The notes: a model not told the origin generated them from the letters alone. Shown: positions 1-9,919, counted from the stretch's first letter. The stretch is DNA of 64,000 nucleotides from Bacteroidota bacterium (GCA_027482225.1 JAIXWD010000005.1:128957-192956); one strand, 5' to 3'. A program made the numbers and translations.

Positions 1-123
1 GCTTGTGCTGATAACAAAGAATTGGAATTAGGTTTAAACGTTGTTGATGGAAAAGTGGTATACAAAGGAGTTGCTGATGCCTTTAACTTACCTTTTGTAA
101 ATGTAAATGAAGTTTTAAACTAA
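1..123 (+). CDS. ald: 3' end of probable alanine dehydrogenase (partial)
   Basis: Frame 1 is open from the window edge to a TAA at 121-123 and gives 40 residues. The tail has the pattern ELELGLNVVDGKVVYKGVAD followed by a hydrophobic/acidic end. This resembles the C-terminus of alanine dehydrogenase, the NAD-dependent enzyme that interconverts L-alanine with pyruvate plus ammonia (seen in Bacillus-type proteins as a GLNVVDGKVVYEAVA-like stretch). No catalytic or NAD-binding residues lie inside the window, so the assignment rests only on this short tail. A strong terminator follows 20 bases after the stop, so this is the last gene of its transcript. Confidence 0.55.
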   Translation, partial: ACADNKELELGLNVVDGKVVYKGVADAFNLPFVNVNEVLN

Positions 124-143
124 GTTTAGTTTAACAAAATAAT

Positions 144-179
144 AAAAAGCGACCTTGATTAACTTCAGGTCGCTTTTTT
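144..179 (+). terminator. Rho-independent terminator after the ald-like gene
   Basis: A perfect 12-bp stem, AAAAAGCGACCT (144-155) pairing with AGGTCGCTTTTT (167-178), encloses an 11-base loop and is followed by a T run. It lies directly downstream of the partial gene on the same strand. Confidence 0.9.
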
Positions 180-268
180 ATTTTAAGAAGCACAGAATGT
201 CCATTAAATGCGTGATTTAAATTTTAATTGAAGATTGATTGGTAAACATTAATTCAACATCTTGCAGC

Positions 269-1600
269 ATGAATTTATTGAGAAAAATTGGTTTGTACAT
301 ATTTATTTTAGGCTTAACTATCGCTCCAGTATTTGCACAAAATAACGCTGCAGATATTACCCAAAGCGTACTTACCTATTTTAAAACACAACAATTTGAT
401 AAAATTTATACCATCCAAGATGCAACAATGAGGCGTTACATGGATGCAAACCAACTTGAAGTAACCTGGAATAGTTTAATTGAAAACTATGATTCTTTGC
501 AATATATTAACGAAACTATTATAACTCAAAAAGATTCGTTTAAAATTACTGAAACCAAAATTGATTTCGTTAAAAAGAGTTTTTTGTTCAAACTCACTAT
601 AAATAGTAAAGGCGAAATATCTGGGATGTATTTTTTAAATACCAAACTAAAGTACACCCCTCCCGATTACATTAATACACTTAATTTTATTGAAACAAAA
701 TTTGCTGTACCTGCGGAAAATATTATTAGTGAAGGGGTTTTAAGTTTACCCAAAGCACAACAAAATTTGCCATTAGTAATTATTGTTGGTGGCAGTGGAG
801 GCACTGATAAAGATGGCACATTAGGCCCTAATAAACCATACAAGGATATTGCTTGGGCACTTGCAGCTAAAGGAATTGCAGTATATCGATACGATAAAAG
901 AACAGCTAACCCTGCGAATTTAAAAGGCATTAAAAATCTAAATGACTTTTTATTATATGAAGAATATGTTGAAGACATAAAAAACATTGTGGCATGTTTT
1001 TCAGAAGACAAACGAATCAACCCAAAACAAATATTTATTGCTGGCCACAGCCAAGGCGGATTTATGTTGCCTTATTTTGCAAAGGCGTGCCCTAAGATTA
1101 AAGGTGTAATTAGCTTGGCTGGTAACTATAGCAATGTTGTTGATTTAATGGCTTATCAGTTTGAATATTTAAAACAGTTTTTGCCTGACAGTGCATCAAC
1201 ACAAGCCTATGATGTAATGATTAAAAAAGCTGAATACATGAAACGAAATATATCTTCAAACCAAATTAATAAAGACTCGATGATACTAGGTTTAACTATG
1301 CCTTATGTAAGAGATATGATGGCCAATGGACCAGGGAAATTACATACTGTTTTGGATAAAAAACCTGCTTTATTTATTCAGGGAGAAAGAGATTATCAAG
1401 TTCCCATGAGTGAATTTGAGTTTTGGAAAAAAGCCATGCAAAAAAGTTGTTGTTCTATTTTTATCTCGTACCCAAAATTAAACCACCTACTTATGGAAGG
1501 TGAAGGTATTTCGCAACCAACTGAATATAATAAACCCAACAATGTTCCAGAATATGTTGTAGACGAAATTGCCACTTGGGTTAAAAAGCAATACAAGTAA
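269..1600 (+). CDS. Secreted alpha/beta hydrolase with DUF3887-like N-terminal domain
   Basis: 443 residues from the ATG at 269. The open frame extends 30 bases upstream to a TTG, but the signal peptide begins at this ATG, with a hydrophobic core and a cut after FAQ near residue 24. Residues about 27-115 look like the DUF3887 domain that often precedes hydrolases. The rest is an alpha/beta hydrolase: an oxyanion-loop GGSGGTD at 174-180, the nucleophile elbow GHSQGG with Ser at about 261, an acid in GERDYQVP and a His in KLNHL near the end, so a full Ser-Asp-His triad is visible. Substrate is unknown; an ester or acyl-peptide in the periplasm is likely. It stands alone between a terminator and a convergent gene ending 4 bases away. 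Confidence 0.85.
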   Translation: MNLLRKIGLYIFILGLTIAPVFAQNNAADITQSVLTYFKTQQFDKIYTIQDATMRRYMDANQLEVTWNSLIENYDSLQYINETIITQKDSFKITETKIDFVKKSFLFKLTINSKGEISGMYFLNTKLKYTPPDYINTLNFIETKFAVPAENIISEGVLSLPKAQQNLPLVIIVGGSGGTDKDGTLGPNKPYKDIAWALAAKGIAVYRYDKRTANPANLKGIKNLNDFLLYEEYVEDIKNIVACFSEDKRINPKQIFIAGHSQGGFMLPYFAKACPKIKGVISLAGNYSNVVDLMAYQFEYLKQFLPDSASTQAYDVMIKKAEYMKRNISSNQINKDSMILGLTMPYVRDMMANGPGKLHTVLDKKPALFIQGERDYQVPMSEFEFWKKAMQKSCCSIFISYPKLNHLLMEGEGISQPTEYNKPNNVPEYVVDEIATWVKKQYK

Positions 1601-1603
1601 TTT

Positions 1604-3541
1604 TTATCGTCCTTTATAATCGGTGCTTAATACCCTAAAAGTTGTTCTTCTGTTCTCTTGATGTTGGCCTTCATTACACTCAACTCCATCTGCACACTCA
1701 TTAATTAATTTACTTTCTCCATAACCCACAGCAGTTAAACGTGGTTTTGCAATTCCCTTTTTAAGTAAATAATCAACGCAACTTTGTGCCCGCCTCTGAC
1801 TAAGCTTGAGGTTATATGCTTCATCAGCCCTACTATCTGTATGCGAAGCCAGCTCGATGGTAATGGTGGGGTTGTTTTTCAAGATTAATACCATCGAATC
1901 TAACACGCGAGCAGCTTCTGGTCTAATATCAAACTTATCTAAATCATAATAAATTCCTTGTAAGGTAAACTCAACACCTTGATCAGGTATTGGATTTAAG
2001 TATAAAGTCAATTCAATGGTTGTATCAGCTTTAATATTTTGAGATGATACAGTAAGTGGTGTACTCTTGAAAAACTTTTCTTTGGCAGCGCTTAATTCTA
2101 TATTTTGATTGAGGTCCAATTCTGACACAAAATTCCCATTAACATCCGTTTTAACCAATTTTATGGGCATGTTTGATGTAGCCGCAGATACTTCGGCATT
2201 AGCCAAAGGTGTATTATCCTCTTGATTAATTATTTTACCTTTTACTAGAAATACAAACGGCTTAACACTTAAGCTATATATATCATCATCGCCTAGTCCT
2301 CCTTCGCGGTTACTAGTAAAATATGCGAATGGTTTTTGTGGTTCAGTTTGATTACCCCAAAAATTAATTCCAAAATCGTCTGCTCCACTATTTATAGGAC
2401 TTTTTAAATTAATGGCTTTTGTAAATCCACCAACAGAATCTATGGTATAAAATAAATCTAAACCACCCATACCAAAATGACCCTTACTGGCAAAATATAT
2501 TTTCCCATCAGGGTGAATAGCGGGGAACATTTCGTCCTCTGTACTATTAACATTTGGACCTAAATTAACAGGAATGCCCCATTTGCCAGTTAATGGGTTA
2601 TGGTTAATGTAATAAATATCTTTTTCGCCAATACTTCCGGGCATGTTACTTGCAAAATACAAACGTTTCATATCTGAAGTAAATGCGGGATGACCAACAC
2701 TAAAACTATCACTACAAAATGGCAATACTTGTGCTGAACTCCACTGGTTATTTTGCTTATAGCTTACATATATTTTACAATTCATTCCTTTACCATCTAA
2801 GCCATTACATTGAGTAAAATACATGGTTGTATTAGTGCTATCAATCCAAGCTACACCCTCGTTATAATTGCTGTTAATTAAACCATTTGGTTTAGTAACA
2901 GTGCCAAATGAATTTTCATTGATATTGCTTTGAAAAATGTCTGCACACTTTTGTCCAGTCCATTCAAAAATAATATTTCCTGTAGCCTCTGTTCTTGATG
3001 AACTCCAATATATTTTTCCATCAGATAGAAAAGGAGCATAGTCGCTGTATACCGTGTTTAAAGATTTAACATTCTCTACCGAAAATTTTAACGGATTTAA
3101 CTTCCAATCACCAGCAATTTTGCATGCTTCTACTTCGCGTTTTGCCTCAGCATCATTTGGCATTTCGAATAAATAATCGTTAAATTGTCTTGCAGCATCT
3201 CCATATCGCTCATAGTTTTTTAATAGCAAGCCATAAGAGTATAAAATTTTAGGATCAGGATATTTGGTATTTATTAATTTTTCATACCACTCAAAAGCTT
3301 GCTTAAAGTTATTACTCAGTCTATAACTCTCGGCTATTTTAAAATTTATCGTTGCTTGTTGTTCTTCGTCTTTAACTTTAGAGTAAATTTTTTTATAAGA
3401 GGTTGCTGCCGAATTATATTTTTTGTTCATAAATAGAACATCAGCTTTTTGTATCTCAATGTCAATAGGAGTTACAGTAGTTGTTTGTGCGATAGCATTT
3501 AAAAAAAAACAAAATAAAAACAAAAGTATGGATACACGCAT
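1604..3541 (-). CDS. PorE-like OmpA-family protein (TPR, PD40 propeller, CRD, OmpA)
   Basis: 645 residues. In order: signal peptide (1-19, cut after IAQ), TPR-type helices (about 25-140), a WD40-like PD40 beta-propeller (about 165-420, with repeated phrases such as IYFASKG and DDDIYSLS), a carboxypeptidase-regulatory-like beta domain (about 430-510), and an OmpA C-terminal peptidoglycan-binding domain with a SHTDSR motif and an NRRT ending. This domain order is that of PorE, the T9SS accessory protein thought to tether the secretion machine to peptidoglycan. It has a type I signal peptide rather than a lipobox, unlike its neighbour at 3830-5878. A TAGCTTTG -7 element lies 7 bases before the start. 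Whether it serves T9SS or only shares its architecture cannot be decided here. Confidence 0.85.
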   Translation of the reverse strand: MRVSILLFLFCFFLNAIAQTTTVTPIDIEIQKADVLFMNKKYNSAATSYKKIYSKVKDEEQQATINFKIAESYRLSNNFKQAFEWYEKLINTKYPDPKILYSYGLLLKNYERYGDAARQFNDYLFEMPNDAEAKREVEACKIAGDWKLNPLKFSVENVKSLNTVYSDYAPFLSDGKIYWSSSRTEATGNIIFEWTGQKCADIFQSNINENSFGTVTKPNGLINSNYNEGVAWIDSTNTTMYFTQCNGLDGKGMNCKIYVSYKQNNQWSSAQVLPFCSDSFSVGHPAFTSDMKRLYFASNMPGSIGEKDIYYINHNPLTGKWGIPVNLGPNVNSTEDEMFPAIHPDGKIYFASKGHFGMGGLDLFYTIDSVGGFTKAINLKSPINSGADDFGINFWGNQTEPQKPFAYFTSNREGGLGDDDIYSLSVKPFVFLVKGKIINQEDNTPLANAEVSAATSNMPIKLVKTDVNGNFVSELDLNQNIELSAAKEKFFKSTPLTVSSQNIKADTTIELTLYLNPIPDQGVEFTLQGIYYDLDKFDIRPEAARVLDSMVLILKNNPTITIELASHTDSRADEAYNLKLSQRRAQSCVDYLLKKGIAKPRLTAVGYGESKLINECADGVECNEGQHQENRRTTFRVLSTDYKGR

Positions 3542-3548
3542 ATACTTT

Positions 3549-3556
3549 CAAAGCTA
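3549..3556 (-). promoter_or_regulatory. -7 element TAGCTTTG of the PorE-like gene
   Basis: Minus-strand TAGCTTTG matches the Bacteroidota TAnnTTTG element exactly and ends 7 bases before the ATG at 3541. No clear TTTG -33 box is seen 17-23 bases upstream. The start point would fall within a few bases of the start codon. Confidence 0.45.
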
Positions 3557-3605
3557 ATAGAAAAACATGTAATATGTAACGTAAACTTATTGCTTTTATT
3601 ATAAA

Positions 3606-3636
3606 AAAAGGACGACTCGTTAACAGAGTCGTCCTT
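3606..3636 (-). terminator. Hairpin terminator read on the minus strand
   Basis: AAGGACGACTC (3608-3618) pairs perfectly with GAGTCGTCCTT (3626-3636) across a 7-base loop. On the minus strand the stem is followed by a T run (the A run at 3603-3609 on the plus strand). It lies upstream of the gene at 1604-3541 and is separated from the preceding gene by another terminator at 3778-3809. Confidence 0.8.
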
Positions 3637-3777
3637 AAAATGTAGTGTAATTGAGGTATAATTTGTTTGTTATTATATCCCGTTAATTGGTAAAATATTT
3701 TTATTAAACCAGCTTATTTGCACATACAATATATAATTTATTAATACAAAAACAACTTTTTAATTTAAAGTTCTTAA

Positions 3778-3809
3778 AAAAAGCCCACGAATTTCTTCGT
3801 GGGCTTTTT
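3778..3809 (-). terminator. Terminator of the PorE-like lipoprotein gene
   Basis: A 13-bp stem, AAAAAGCCCACGA with TCGTGGGCTTTTT, encloses a 6-base loop. It lies 20 bases past the stop of the gene at 3830-5878 and has T runs in both directions. Confidence 0.9.
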
Positions 3810-3829
3810 AGGTATAATTATTTTTGATG

Positions 3830-5878
3830 TTACCTTCTTGGTGTAGGTGTAGTTCCTGGTTTAGCTCCTGGTTTTGTTGTTCCAGGTTTTGCTTTAAGAT
3901 CAACAGGTACTTCTTTAGGTTTAGGACGGTAGTCGTTACCTAATAATTTAACCGTTGTTCTACGATTCATTTGATGCTCTTCTTCAGTACATTGGCGTTT
4001 TACATAGCTACCTTCACAAGCACAATCATTAACTAATTTACTTTCGCCATAACCTTTTGCTACTAAACGAGCCGAGTCGATACCTTGACGAATAATATAT
4101 GAAACGGCAGAATCTGCACGTCTTTGTGATAGATTTTCATTGTATGCAGAATCTGCACGACAATCCGTATGAGAACCTAATTCAATGCGTACCTTTGGAT
4201 AACGATTTAAAGTAATTACTAATGAGTCTAATATTCTTGCAGCATCAGGACGAATACTAGCTTTATCCAAATCATAATAAATACCTTCTACTTTAATGGC
4301 ATTTTCATAATCAAAAGGATTTAAATCTAAATCTTGAACCAAATCAGTAGATACATCTAAACCTTTTGTAGTTTGAAATGCAATCTTACTATCATAATAA
4401 TCTTCGTGCGAACCATACAATTCAACATCTGATTTAGGCTTTAAATTTATTTTGTATGATCCTGCAGCATCTGTTTTAACAACAATTTTTCCAGTATCAA
4501 CACTTGTAGTTAAAGTAATAAAAGTATTTGCAAGTATTTGCTTTGTTTTTACATCACGTGCAACACCACTTAATGTAAACACCAGAGGATCCATGTAAAA
4601 ACGCCAAATATCATCTTGACCTTTTGTGCCTTCACGGTTACTAGCTAAATAACCACTTTCTTTATCTTTTGATAGTATAATTGAAAAGTCGTCACCACCT
4701 GAATTTATTGGTGATTTCATGTTTACAGGAGTACCCCAATCTGTTGTTGAGCCAGTAGTATAAAAAATATCCATAGCTCCTATACCTGTATGGCCGTTTG
4801 ATGAAAAGTATAATGTTCCATCTTCATGTATAAATGGATAAACTTCATCTTTGTCTGTATTAACTGTTGGACCAAGGTTAACCGGATCACCCCAAGTTTT
4901 GCTGCGTTTACTATATGTTACAAACCAAATGTCTTTTCCTCCCTCGCCTCCAGGCATATCTGAAGAGAAATACATGATTTGATTATCTTTTGATAATGAC
5001 GGGTGCCCACTATTGAATGAATCAGAGGAGAATTCTAATGGTTTAATCTCAGTCCACTCTTGCCCTGATAGCGTTGCTGTCCAAATACGGCAGAACTTTC
5101 CTTTTCCATCTTTGCCGTTACATTGTGTGAAATACATAATTCCACCTTTGTTATCAAAAGCAACAGTACCATCGTTATAGGGTGAGTTTACCTTATCTTT
5201 ATCAACCAAAGTAGGTATTTCATATTTAATACTATTTGGATTTTTCTTATCTACTTTGTATACCACCTTATAAACATCCGTAAAAAAGTTTGCAGTCCAA
5301 CCATATGCTTTATTGCTTGCACCTTTCTCCCTATCACTAGTAAAAAAGAGTTGGTCCTTTTTGTAGAACATTGGCGCAAAATCACTCCATTTACTGTTAA
5401 TTGACTTAACGTTCTCAATCTTATAACGGGTTTTTTCGTTTTTCCATTTCAAAGCCAATTCACAACCACGAATTTTGCTGTCAACTTTAGTATCAGCTGG
5501 GGCAAGCTTTTTATAGTTATTATATTCAATAATTGCTTCAGAAAAACGGCCTTGAGACTTAATACTCTCGGCAAGTTTAAGCTGTGCATCAACATTTTTA
5601 GGATCAGCCTTCACTGTTTTTTTATACCAACCTTCAGCATTTTTCATGTCGTTGGCCATGTAATAACACTCTGCAGTTTGAAAGCATGATTCGTTTTTCT
5701 CGTCTTTGTTTTTAGTCTTGCTATACACAGCCTTGTAGTTTTCACCAGCTACTGCATACTCCTTTTTTGCTAAAGCCTCACGAGCGGCTTGCATCGAACC
5801 TTTTTTGGCTCCACACGACAACATTGTTGAGGTAAGTATAATGGCAAGAAAAGAGAAAATAATATTGCTTTTTTTCAT
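3830..5878 (-). CDS. porE: PorE-like OmpA-family lipoprotein (TPR, PD40 propeller, CRD, OmpA)
   Basis: 682 residues. The N-terminus has a lysine start, a hydrophobic core and the lipobox LSCG with Cys 22, so it is a predicted lipoprotein. It then shows TPR helices (about 30-140), a PD40 propeller (about 160-430, phrases such as IMYFSSDMPGG and DDIWRF), a carboxypeptidase-regulatory-like domain (about 435-520), and an OmpA C-terminal domain with SHTDCR and NRRTTVKL. A Pro/Lys-rich tail of about 30 residues (KPGTTKPG repeats) follows. Lipoprotein plus this domain order matches PorE of the type IX secretion system, which links PorP to peptidoglycan. It is a clear paralogue of the next gene downstream, from which it is separated by two terminators. 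The symbol is by architecture and not by proven orthology. Confidence 0.85.
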   Translation of the reverse strand: MKKSNIIFSFLAIILTSTMLSCGAKKGSMQAAREALAKKEYAVAGENYKAVYSKTKNKDEKNESCFQTAECYYMANDMKNAEGWYKKTVKADPKNVDAQLKLAESIKSQGRFSEAIIEYNNYKKLAPADTKVDSKIRGCELALKWKNEKTRYKIENVKSINSKWSDFAPMFYKKDQLFFTSDREKGASNKAYGWTANFFTDVYKVVYKVDKKNPNSIKYEIPTLVDKDKVNSPYNDGTVAFDNKGGIMYFTQCNGKDGKGKFCRIWTATLSGQEWTEIKPLEFSSDSFNSGHPSLSKDNQIMYFSSDMPGGEGGKDIWFVTYSKRSKTWGDPVNLGPTVNTDKDEVYPFIHEDGTLYFSSNGHTGIGAMDIFYTTGSTTDWGTPVNMKSPINSGGDDFSIILSKDKESGYLASNREGTKGQDDIWRFYMDPLVFTLSGVARDVKTKQILANTFITLTTSVDTGKIVVKTDAAGSYKINLKPKSDVELYGSHEDYYDSKIAFQTTKGLDVSTDLVQDLDLNPFDYENAIKVEGIYYDLDKASIRPDAARILDSLVITLNRYPKVRIELGSHTDCRADSAYNENLSQRRADSAVSYIIRQGIDSARLVAKGYGESKLVNDCACEGSYVKRQCTEEEHQMNRRTTVKLLGNDYRPKPKEVPVDLKAKPGTTKPGAKPGTTPTPRR

Positions 5879-6005
5879 TTTATAAATGTCGATTTTAAAT
5901 ACGCTTGCTAATATTTAGTGTAAAAAGTTTAAGCTAATATAACTACAAAATATTTAAAATATCAAGCGTATTTTAGAAACTAACTATAAATGCATGCCGA
6001 TTTCT

Positions 6006-8192
6006 CTACTTAATAAAGAGTAACTCTCTGTATTTGGGCAACTTCCACAAATCATCTTCAATCATAAATTCTAAATCATCACTAGCATTTCTTATTACAT
6101 CAAACAATGGTTTTACTTTATGACAGAATGCTAAAGCGCGTTTATGGGTATCCTCAATATGATGAGCCTTTTCTGTTTCTGATACTAACTTTTTTGTAAA
6201 CTCATGAATGTTGTTAATGTGCTTTGATATGGTTTGCACCATTTCAAGCTGTGCACTATAAAGTGATTTTTGAACTCCTGCTGCTTTAAGACTAGATATA
6301 CAAGCTGCTAATTTTGTTTGATACTCTACTGCGGCAGGAATAACATGCGAAGTGGCTAATTGAGCCATAACTTTTGCCTCAATATCAATTTTCTTTACAT
6401 AACTCTCTTGCATGATATCGTAACGAGCATCTAGTTCACGCACATCAAAAACATTATTATCTGCAAATAACTTTTTTGATGCTGGGGTAATGTATGCGTT
6501 CAATGCTTCAGGCGTAGTTTTGATGTTACTCAATCCGCGTTTTTTTGCTTCTTTAACCCACACATCACCGTAACCATTTCCTTCAAAAAGAATCTTCTTG
6601 CTAGATGTGTAATACCCTTTCAGTATCTCTAATATGGCATCTTCCTTCTTTTTACCTTTTTTAATTTGAGCATCTACATCTGTTTTAAATAATTTTAATT
6701 GCTCAGCCATAATGGTATTTAAAACAATCATTGCATTGGCAGAGTTTGCAGAGGACCCAACAGCACGGAATTCAAATTTATTTCCGGTGAAAGCAAAAGG
6801 TGATGTTCTGTTTCTATCAGTATTATCTAATAAAATTTCTGGAATCTTTTGAATATCAATTGTTGTTTTTGAAGTTTTTAAGGCCGCCTTTGCTTTAGGT
6901 GATATCAAATCTTCTAACACACGCGTTAATTGTGTTCCGATAAATACAGACATGATTGCAGGCGGTGCCTCGTTAGCACCCAAACGGTGATCGTTAGAAG
7001 CTGATGCGATACTTGCACGTAATAAATCGGCATGGTTATGTACCGCCTTAATGGTATTAATAAAAAAAGTTAGAAACTGTAAATTAGTATGTGGCGTTTT
7101 ACCTGGAGCCAATAAGTTAACACCAGTGTTTGTAATTAAACTCCAGTTGTTGTGTTTACCACTTCCGTTAACACCAGCAAATGGTTTTTCGTGTAACAAT
7201 ACTTTTAAACCATGTTTAACTGCTACCTTATCCATCACATCCATTAATAATTGGTTGTGATCAATGGCTAAGTTTACTTCTTCAAAATTTGGAGCACACT
7301 CAAACTGCCCCGGAGCAACTTCATTATGTCGGGTTTTTAAAGGAATTCCTAGCTTATAACATTCTACTTCAAACTCAACCATAAAATCTAATATTCGAGG
7401 GGGAACAGTCCCAAAATAATGGTCTTCCAATTGCTGTCCTTTTTCAGGCAAATGGCCAAGCAATGTGCGTCCTGTTAACATTAAATCTGGTCGTGCATTA
7501 TAAAATGCGGCATCAACCAAAAAATATTCTTGCTCTATACCTAAGCTTGCTAATGCCTTTGTTACGTTTTTATCAAAGTAGCTCGAACACACATCAACTA
7601 CAATATTTTCTACAGCATTTAGTGCCTTTAATAATGGTGCTTTATAATCTAATGCTTCACCTGTGTATGAAACAAAAATGGTAGGTATACACAATGTTTT
7701 ACTGTTTTCACCTTCCATAATAAATGCAGGCGATGAAGGATCCCAAGCTGTATATCCACGAGCTTCAAAAGTATTTCTTAAGCCTCCGTTTGGAAAACTT
7801 GATGCATCAGGTTCTTGTTGAACCAATGCACTTCCTGCAAATTTTTCTATTGAGCGTCCATCTTCTGTGGGTTCAAAAAATGCATCATGTTTTTCGGCTG
7901 TTGAACCTGTTAATGGCTGAAACCAATGTGTATAATGGGTTACACCATGGGTCATGGCCCAATTTTTCATTCCAGATGCTACTTGATTAGCTACTTTACG
8001 ATCAATTTTTTCGCCATGTTTAATTGCGCTACAAACCGCTTCATAAGCTTCTTTATCTAAAAAGTTTTTCATCGCTGCATCACTAAACACACGCGAATTA
8101 TAATAATCAGAAACTACTGTTGATGGTATATTAACTTTTACACTGGTACGGTTAAGTACTGTTTCAATTGCTTTAAAGCGTAATGAAGACAT
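6006..8192 (-). CDS. glnN: Glutamine synthetase type III
   Basis: 728 residues from the ATG at 8192, the usual GSIII length of about 730. The frame extends 14 codons further, but the family begins with an MSSLRFKAIE-like start. The enzyme makes glutamine from glutamate, ammonia and ATP in the cytoplasm. Visible family blocks include LGIEQEYFLVD, the EVAPGQFE segment, the NGSGKHNNWS substrate loop and DRNRTSPFAFTGNKFEFRAVGSS, all typical of GSIII and not of GSI/II. A long C-terminal helical extension also marks this class. It is divergent from the small HTH gene at 8405, with 212 bases between them. No PII or nitrogen-regulator gene is adjacent. Confidence 0.97.
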   Translation of the reverse strand: MSSLRFKAIETVLNRTSVKVNIPSTVVSDYYNSRVFSDAAMKNFLDKEAYEAVCSAIKHGEKIDRKVANQVASGMKNWAMTHGVTHYTHWFQPLTGSTAEKHDAFFEPTEDGRSIEKFAGSALVQQEPDASSFPNGGLRNTFEARGYTAWDPSSPAFIMEGENSKTLCIPTIFVSYTGEALDYKAPLLKALNAVENIVVDVCSSYFDKNVTKALASLGIEQEYFLVDAAFYNARPDLMLTGRTLLGHLPEKGQQLEDHYFGTVPPRILDFMVEFEVECYKLGIPLKTRHNEVAPGQFECAPNFEEVNLAIDHNQLLMDVMDKVAVKHGLKVLLHEKPFAGVNGSGKHNNWSLITNTGVNLLAPGKTPHTNLQFLTFFINTIKAVHNHADLLRASIASASNDHRLGANEAPPAIMSVFIGTQLTRVLEDLISPKAKAALKTSKTTIDIQKIPEILLDNTDRNRTSPFAFTGNKFEFRAVGSSANSANAMIVLNTIMAEQLKLFKTDVDAQIKKGKKKEDAILEILKGYYTSSKKILFEGNGYGDVWVKEAKKRGLSNIKTTPEALNAYITPASKKLFADNNVFDVRELDARYDIMQESYVKKIDIEAKVMAQLATSHVIPAAVEYQTKLAACISSLKAAGVQKSLYSAQLEMVQTISKHINNIHEFTKKLVSETEKAHHIEDTHKRALAFCHKVKPLFDVIRNASDDLEFMIEDDLWKLPKYRELLFIK

Positions 8193-8340
8193 ATGATTGG
8201 TAATTAAAAATTTGTGGTACAAATAACTTAACAAGTCAGAAAATTAACACGTTACAAAAAGCAACTTAGCAACTACAACTTATAAAGTGTTGGAAATTAG
8301 GTTGGTTATTTTATTCAATTTTAAATTTTGTGTATTATAA

Positions 8341-8404
8341 TGCATATCAATTTAAGTTTTATTGGTAAATAATTCCAGAATATGTATTTTATTGCATATT
8401 AATT
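8341..8404. repeat. Direct repeat TGCATATyAATT, likely operator of the HTH gene
   Basis: TGCATATCAATT at 8341-8352 is repeated as TGCATATTAATT at 8393-8404 (11 of 12 identical), 52 bases apart. The second copy abuts the ATG of the HTH gene. Position and spacing, about five helical turns, suit binding by that regulator; this is inference. Confidence 0.4.
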
Positions 8405-8608
8405 ATGAATTCATTAGAAATTTCAATAATAATTAGAAAAAAACGCGACCAAATGGGTATTACGCAGCAAGATTTGGCTGATAGAAGTGGCATACACCTA
8501 CGCAGTATCAATAACATAGAGGGTGGAAAATCAAACCCATCATTAGATACGTTACTAAAAATTGCTGAGGTTTTGAAGCTAGAGGTGATTGTTAGGTCGC
8601 AATTATAA
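8405..8608 (+). CDS. Small XRE-family HTH regulator (HipB-like)
   Basis: 67 residues, almost only a Cro/C1-type helix-turn-helix: IRKKRDQMGITQQDLADRSG, then SINNIEGGKSNPSLDTLLKIAEVL. This is the compact form seen in HipB antitoxins and Y4mF-like regulators. In such pairs a hipA kinase gene usually follows at once. None is present here: the next 130 bases hold no frame and then the gapA terminator appears. It is therefore an orphan regulator. A near-identical 12-base direct repeat lies before it, suggesting autoregulation. It shares its upstream region with glnN, so control of glnN is possible but unproven. Confidence 0.85.
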   Translation: MNSLEISIIIRKKRDQMGITQQDLADRSGIHLRSINNIEGGKSNPSLDTLLKIAEVLKLEVIVRSQL

Positions 8609-8741
8609 ATTGCCAGTTTGGTTAATATCCATTTGGGTATGATTAATACCTCCTTTTCAAGTTTTTGTAATTTAACATATTTTAATTGTTGTAAAATACG
8701 ATCATTACCTCTGGCTTCATTTTTTCTGAGTGAAATCAAAT

Positions 8742-8778
8742 AAAAAACCGCCTTATCAAAAATTGAAAAGGCGGTTTT
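8742..8778 (-). terminator. Terminator of gapA
   Basis: AAAACCGCCTT (8744-8754) pairs with AAGGCGGTTTT (8768-8778). On the minus strand the stem is followed by a T run. It lies 20 bases past the gapA stop. Confidence 0.9.
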
Positions 8779-8797
8779 AAAAGTTATAGTTTACGGA

Positions 8798-9823
<1,026 letters not shown>

Positions 9824-9834
9824 TTAAAGTTTGG

Positions 9835-9865
9835 CAAAGGTATCCTTTGGATTTTTTTTTGCAAA
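9835..9865 (-). promoter_or_regulatory. gapA promoter
   Basis: Minus strand TTTG (9862-9865), 19 bases, TACCTTTG (9835-9842): an exact match to the Bacteroidota primary sigma consensus. Start of transcription is expected near 9829, giving a leader of about 33 bases. Confidence 0.85.
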
Positions 9866-9869
9866 TTAT

Positions 9870-9899
9870 TTTGCGTTTTAAAAAATGTACGTACATTTG
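9870..9899 (+). promoter_or_regulatory. tRNA-Glu promoter
   Basis: TTTG (9870-9873), 18 bases, TACATTTG (9892-9899). The -7 element overlaps the perfect palindrome ATGTACGTACAT (9885-9896). The predicted start lies about 15 bases before the mature tRNA. Confidence 0.85.
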
Positions 9900-9919
9900 C
9901 ACTCCCGAAAACAACAAAT

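Noticed and set aside
667-1020. Opposite-strand and other-frame ORFs inside long genes (for example 667-1020, 7051-7990, 16585-17328, 17576-20477)
   Set aside because: They lie wholly inside confidently assigned genes, lack recognisable domains and starts, and mirror the codon structure of the real gene.
8405-8739. A hipBA toxin-antitoxin pair
   Set aside because: Only the HTH partner is present; no frame after 8608 resembles a HipA kinase, and the gapA terminator follows.
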